Source of the DNA: Aromatoleum tolulyticum
GTDB lineage: Bacteria; Pseudomonadota; Gammaproteobacteria; Burkholderiales; Rhodocyclaceae
DNA length: 64,000 nucleotides
Assembly (NCBI RefSeq): GCF_900156155.1
Contig: NZ_FTMD01000006.1
Span: 186,001-250,000 of the forward strand
Reading direction: 5' to 3'
Program-made: the position numbers and the translations under genes
Shown: in pieces, positions 61,029 to 64,000 of the stretch
Position numbering within the stretch: position 1 is the first letter of the stretch
Layout of the letters: every line of letters starts with the position of its first letter
Notes under the pieces: generated by a model
Told to the model about the DNA's origin: nothing
Seen by the model: the letters and a program-made list of their open reading frames with translations, nothing else
Database searches by the model: none

Positions 61029-64000
61029 ATGGGCCGGAAACGCGATTCCGATGGATTCGGACGCGCCTTGCCGGCGTTGGCCGCGCTAAGTTACGTGCTG
61101 CTGATCGCCTACGGCAGCCTCTTTCCGTTTGCCGACTGGCGCCAGGGTGGCGTGCAGCCCTTCGCGTTTCTCGCGGGGGGATTGCCGCGCGAAGTGTCGG
61201 CCTCCGACGTGTTCGTCAACATCCTCGCCTACATACCCCTCGGGGTGCTGTTCTGGATCTGGCCGGGGCGGGTGTTCACGCGGGCGATTGCGGTGCTGCT
61301 GGCGGTTCTTCTCGGTGCGATGGTGAGCATCGGCATGGAGGCGACGCAGAGTTACCTGCCGTCGCGGGTCGCGTCCCTCGGTGACGTGCTGACGAACATG
61401 GGTGGCGCCGCGATCGGCGCGGTCGCCGCGGGGCTGTTGTCCTCGCGTGCCGGGTTGGGCGGGAGGGTTCATCGCTGGCGCGAGGCCTTGCTTCGGCCCG
61501 GCGCGCAGGCCGAGATCGCTTTCGCCGCATCTTGCATGGCGATGTTTGTGTTGCTTGGGCCGCTGGCCCCAGCGCTGGACGGCGTGGGGCGGGCCTCGAG
61601 CGTCTTGCCCGCGTTGTTGGCATTCTTCGATGTCGGTGGCGCAAACCCGGTCGCAGTCGTCACCTATGCCGCGCAGGCGCTCGGTCTGATGGCTCTGTGC
61701 GCAGTCGGCTTGCGACTCGACCGCCCGCGCCGCGCAGTCGTCTTCGGGGTGTTGACGGCGTTGCTGTTCGCGAAGTTTTGCGTTGCGGTGCTTTACCTTG
61801 GGGTTCCGGTTCAGCGATGGATCGTATCGGGCAAGGCCTTTTTCGGTCTTGTGCTCGCGGCGGCGGTTTTCTGGCCCCTGGCCCGTCGTGATCGTCTGCT
61901 GGCAGGGGTGGGGGGGGCTGCCTTGGTGGCGGCCTTCGTCATCGAACAGTTGTCCGCCAACGCCCCGCCGCCAACGTACATCTTCGCGCCCGCGGCCGCA
62001 GCGCCGATGAATTGGGTGCCGTTTCGCGGACAGATGCATGGCAGCACGGGCGTGCTCGATGTCTTGGGCGGGAGTCTTCAGTTCCTCGCCCTGGGCTGCC
62101 TCGCCTGCGCCGTGACGTCGCGACGCTTGCGCATTGGCGTTGCATTTTTCGGTGCTGTGGCGGTATTTGCGGTCGCTTTTGCCACCGAGTGGGGGCAAAG
62201 GACGATCCCGGGACGTCATCCAGACATCACCGATGCGTTGTTGGCGTTGGGGGGCTGGCTTGCCGCATGGATCTGGGCTCCGGTCGACGTGTCAGCCGAC
62301 GCGCCACTGCCGTCACCGGCGCGGGGGGCGCAGCATGGAGATGGGCGAGCGCAGGGGCGACGTCGTCGCGCGGTTGGAGCTGCCCTTGCCGTGTTGTCGG
62401 TCGTGGGGGCTTTCGGCGTGCTCGGCGTCCTGACACGTCCGATCGAGCTTCCGTTGCAGGGCGGATCGCTGCCGCGCCTTCCTCTGCCGGAGGAGCTTCC
62501 ACCCGTAAGGCTGTCCGGCTTCCGCATGGCGCACCCTCGCCTGCCGGCACCCACCTCCGCAGACATGGCCGCGCTGCGCATGCATAACCCCGCGTACCTC
62601 GACGAACAGAGGCGTCAGGCGAAGGGCGGGAGGGGCAATCTGGAAGCGTCGATCACAATGGCCTTCATCGAGCCCGGCACCCAGGATCTCGAGCTGCTCT
62701 TCCGCCGCCTGATGGAAGTGCAGTTCCACTACCGTGCCAATGGCACGGAAACCGTGGTGCAGGCCTATGACTGGCTTTACGACCAATGGAGCGAGGCGCA
62801 GCGCCTGCAGTTGCGCGAGCGCGTCGCGGATGGTTTCGAATTCGCGTATCGCGTGATCCGCGACGAGCGCATGACGCCATACAACGTCTACTTCTACAAC
62901 AGCCCCTTCCAACGCCTGCTGGCGCTGGCGATCGCGCTGTATGGCGACGATCCGCGTGGAGAGGGCGCAATGCGGGTCGCCCATCACCTCCTCAAGAACG
63001 ACGTGCTGCCCGTCTGGCGTCAGGTGATGGGGAAGAACGGCGGCTGGCACGAGGGCGGCGAATACGTCGGCATCGGCATCGGACAGGCGGTCTATCGCGT
63101 GCCGGCCATGTGGCGGGCAGCGACCGGTGAGGATCTGTTCCGCAGCGAACCGGAACTGCGTGGGTTCCTGGAATTCCTCACGTATCGCGTCCGGCCCGAT
63201 GGCACGCATTTCCGTTGGGGCGATGCCGGCTTCTTCGACAAGGATGTGCCGGATCAGGTCGCGCTCGCGGTCGAATATGACTACCCGGCCGGGATCGGGC
63301 ATACACGCGCCTACACGCCGACCTCGTGGCCATGGGGTCCGCTTCCCTTGCCCTCGCAGATCGACTCCGGTGCGCGCGAACGGCTGCCGACGAGCAAGTT
63401 CTTCGACGGTATTGGCATGGTGGTGGCGCGTAGCGGCTGGGGCCGGGATGCGACCTACGTGACGTTCAAGGCGGGCGACAACTATTGGTCACACTCGCAT
63501 CTCGACCAAGGGGGCTTCACCATCTTCAAGGGTGGCGCGCTGGCGATAGACAGTGGCTTGTACGGACCGGAGTACGGCTCGGACCACCACATGAACTACA
63601 CGTATCAGTCGATTGCCCATAACCTGGTGACAGTCACCGATCCCGATGACAACGAGCCCGTCGTGAACAAGCGAGGCGAAAAGCGCCACATTGCGAACGA
63701 CGGTGGCCAGCGCCGCGTGGGGTCGGGGTGGGGCATCGAGCCCGCGCCGCTCAATCTCCCGGAATGGCAGTCGCGGCGCGAGATCTATCACACGGGCAAG
63801 ATCGAGGCTTACGTCGAGCAGGACGGACTGACGATCGCTGTCGCCGATGTTACTCCTGCATATACCAACGCGTATTCCGGGGAGGGTACGTTTTCCCATC
63901 GTACCCGGCGCGTAGAGCGGGCGTGGCGCGTGTTTGCCTATGACAAGGTCGACGACGTGGTCGTCGTGCAGGATCAGGTCGTCGCTGCCGAACCTTCGTT
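61029..64000 (+). CDS. tandem VanZ-like membrane region fused to heparinase II/III-like lyase (3' end outside window)
   Basis: The frame opens at ATG 61029 and stays open through base 64000, about 990 codons, so the C-terminus is not seen. Residues about 15-420 have roughly ten hydrophobic helices and two VanZ-like motifs: MEATQSYLPSRVASLGDVLTN with NMGGAAIGA next to it, and later TEWGQRTIPGRHPDITDALL. From about residue 500 a soluble part begins (PAYLDEQRRQ, then an alpha-toroid), reaching the heparinase II/III beta-domain signature WSHSHLDQGGFTIFKGGAL and IDSGLYG near residue 820-845. It probably cleaves or trims a uronate-containing polysaccharide while membrane-bound. Confidence 0.85.
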   Translation, partial: MGRKRDSDGFGRALPALAALSYVLLIAYGSLFPFADWRQGGVQPFAFLAGGLPREVSASDVFVNILAYIPLGVLFWIWPGRVFTRAIAVLLAVLLGAMVSIGMEATQSYLPSRVASLGDVLTNMGGAAIGAVAAGLLSSRAGLGGRVHRWREALLRPGAQAEIAFAASCMAMFVLLGPLAPALDGVGRASSVLPALLAFFDVGGANPVAVVTYAAQALGLMALCAVGLRLDRPRRAVVFGVLTALLFAKFCVAVLYLGVPVQRWIVSGKAFFGLVLAAAVFWPLARRDRLLAGVGGAALVAAFVIEQLSANAPPPTYIFAPAAAAPMNWVPFRGQMHGSTGVLDVLGGSLQFLALGCLACAVTSRRLRIGVAFFGAVAVFAVAFATEWGQRTIPGRHPDITDALLALGGWLAAWIWAPVDVSADAPLPSPARGAQHGDGRAQGRRRRAVGAALAVLSVVGAFGVLGVLTRPIELPLQGGSLPRLPLPEELPPVRLSGFRMAHPRLPAPTSADMAALRMHNPAYLDEQRRQAKGGRGNLEASITMAFIEPGTQDLELLFRRLMEVQFHYRANGTETVVQAYDWLYDQWSEAQRLQLRERVADGFEFAYRVIRDERMTPYNVYFYNSPFQRLLALAIALYGDDPRGEGAMRVAHHLLKNDVLPVWRQVMGKNGGWHEGGEYVGIGIGQAVYRVPAMWRAATGEDLFRSEPELRGFLEFLTYRVRPDGTHFRWGDAGFFDKDVPDQVALAVEYDYPAGIGHTRAYTPTSWPWGPLPLPSQIDSGARERLPTSKFFDGIGMVVARSGWGRDATYVTFKAGDNYWSHSHLDQGGFTIFKGGALAIDSGLYGPEYGSDHHMNYTYQSIAHNLVTVTDPDDNEPVVNKRGEKRHIANDGGQRRVGSGWGIEPAPLNLPEWQSRREIYHTGKIEAYVEQDGLTIAVADVTPAYTNAYSGEGTFSHRTRRVERAWRVFAYDKVDDVVVVQDQVVAAEPS

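Noticed and set aside
62012-62587. 191-codon open frame in another phase inside the VanZ-heparinase gene
   Set aside because: It is low-complexity, Arg/Gly-rich, and overlaps a continuous frame with convincing VanZ and heparinase-like motifs.
1-64000. tRNA, rRNA, CRISPR array, insertion sequence or phage genes
   Set aside because: No tRNA-like cloverleaf, direct-repeat array, transposase or integrase was recognised by eye; the AT-rich cassette at 56530-59380 has no flanking mobile element that I can see.

Overview
This 64 kb window is GC-rich and tightly packed. It most resembles a chromosome segment of a betaproteobacterium of the order Rhodocyclales (Azoarcus/Thauera/Aromatoleum-like). That placement is inferred from gene content: an aa3 oxidase operon with cytochrome c-bearing CoxB, DUF2970 and a tiny CtaD-CtaG linker protein; paired general porins; and an exosortase A (XrtA) exopolysaccharide locus. 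No rRNA, tRNA, CRISPR or insertion sequence was recognised.

Layout. (1) 2-2079, plus strand: the end of a small operon with a GPH-type MFS carrier (cut by the window edge), a DUF3833 lipoprotein, a short-chain dehydrogenase and an NTF2-like protein. (2) 2238-11029, plus: the cytochrome c oxidase operon, with structural subunits II, I and III, assembly factors (40-aa small protein, CtaG/Cox11, DUF2970, SURF1, a Sco-like membrane protein, Sco1/SenC) and heme A synthesis (CtaA/Cox15, CtaB/CyoE). An FNR-like box and a perfect inverted repeat lie upstream. (3) 11169-12017, minus: rpoH, with a perfect CIRCE operator over its promoter. (4) 12406-14981: two porins, each followed by a near-identical hairpin terminator. 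(5) 15084-15845, minus: an exosortase-associated N-acyl amino acid synthase. (6) 16045-38071, plus: one long, mostly overlapping XrtA operon encoding export lipoprotein, chain-length regulator, tyrosine kinase, outer-membrane barrel, ATPase, WecB, deacetylase, FemAB protein, a fused double glycosyltransferase, amidotransferase, glycosyltransferases, exosortase A-EpsI, a CapK-like adenylate-forming enzyme, an alpha-toroid protein, a formyltransferase and an O-antigen-ligase-like protein. (7) 38004-39869, minus: a second asparagine-synthase-like gene lacking the N-terminal glutaminase cysteine. (8) 39974-45742, plus: an O-acetylation-type module (SGNH-like protein plus MBOAT), a deacetylase-like protein, a glycosyltransferase and a TPR-like secreted protein. 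(9) 45711-60764, minus: a 12-gene chain for an ABC-transporter-dependent surface polysaccharide (Wzm/Wzt, methyltransferase, glycosyltransferases, deacetylase, sulfotransferase, and a giant glycosyltransferase/alkaline-phosphatase-superfamily fusion). (10) 61029 to the window end, plus: a very large open frame that joins two VanZ-like membrane modules to a heparinase II/III-like lyase domain and is still open at base 64000.

How the parts fit. About 45 kb is devoted to envelope polysaccharide: making it (WecB and many glycosyltransferases), modifying it (deacetylation, acylation, formyl and amido transfer, sulfation, methylation), exporting it (Wza/Wzz-like export plus a separate ABC exporter) and probably trimming it (heparinase-like domain). 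XrtA would anchor PEP-CTERM proteins to the same surface, but no PEP-CTERM substrate was seen here. The most unusual observations are the VanZ-VanZ-heparinase fusion, the fused TIGR03087/TIGR03088 glycosyltransferase, a low-GC cassette running from the C-terminal cargo domain of Wzt through a methyltransferase, the glycosyltransferase/phosphatase-superfamily fusion with a threonine at the usual formylglycine position, and the CIRCE element at rpoH.
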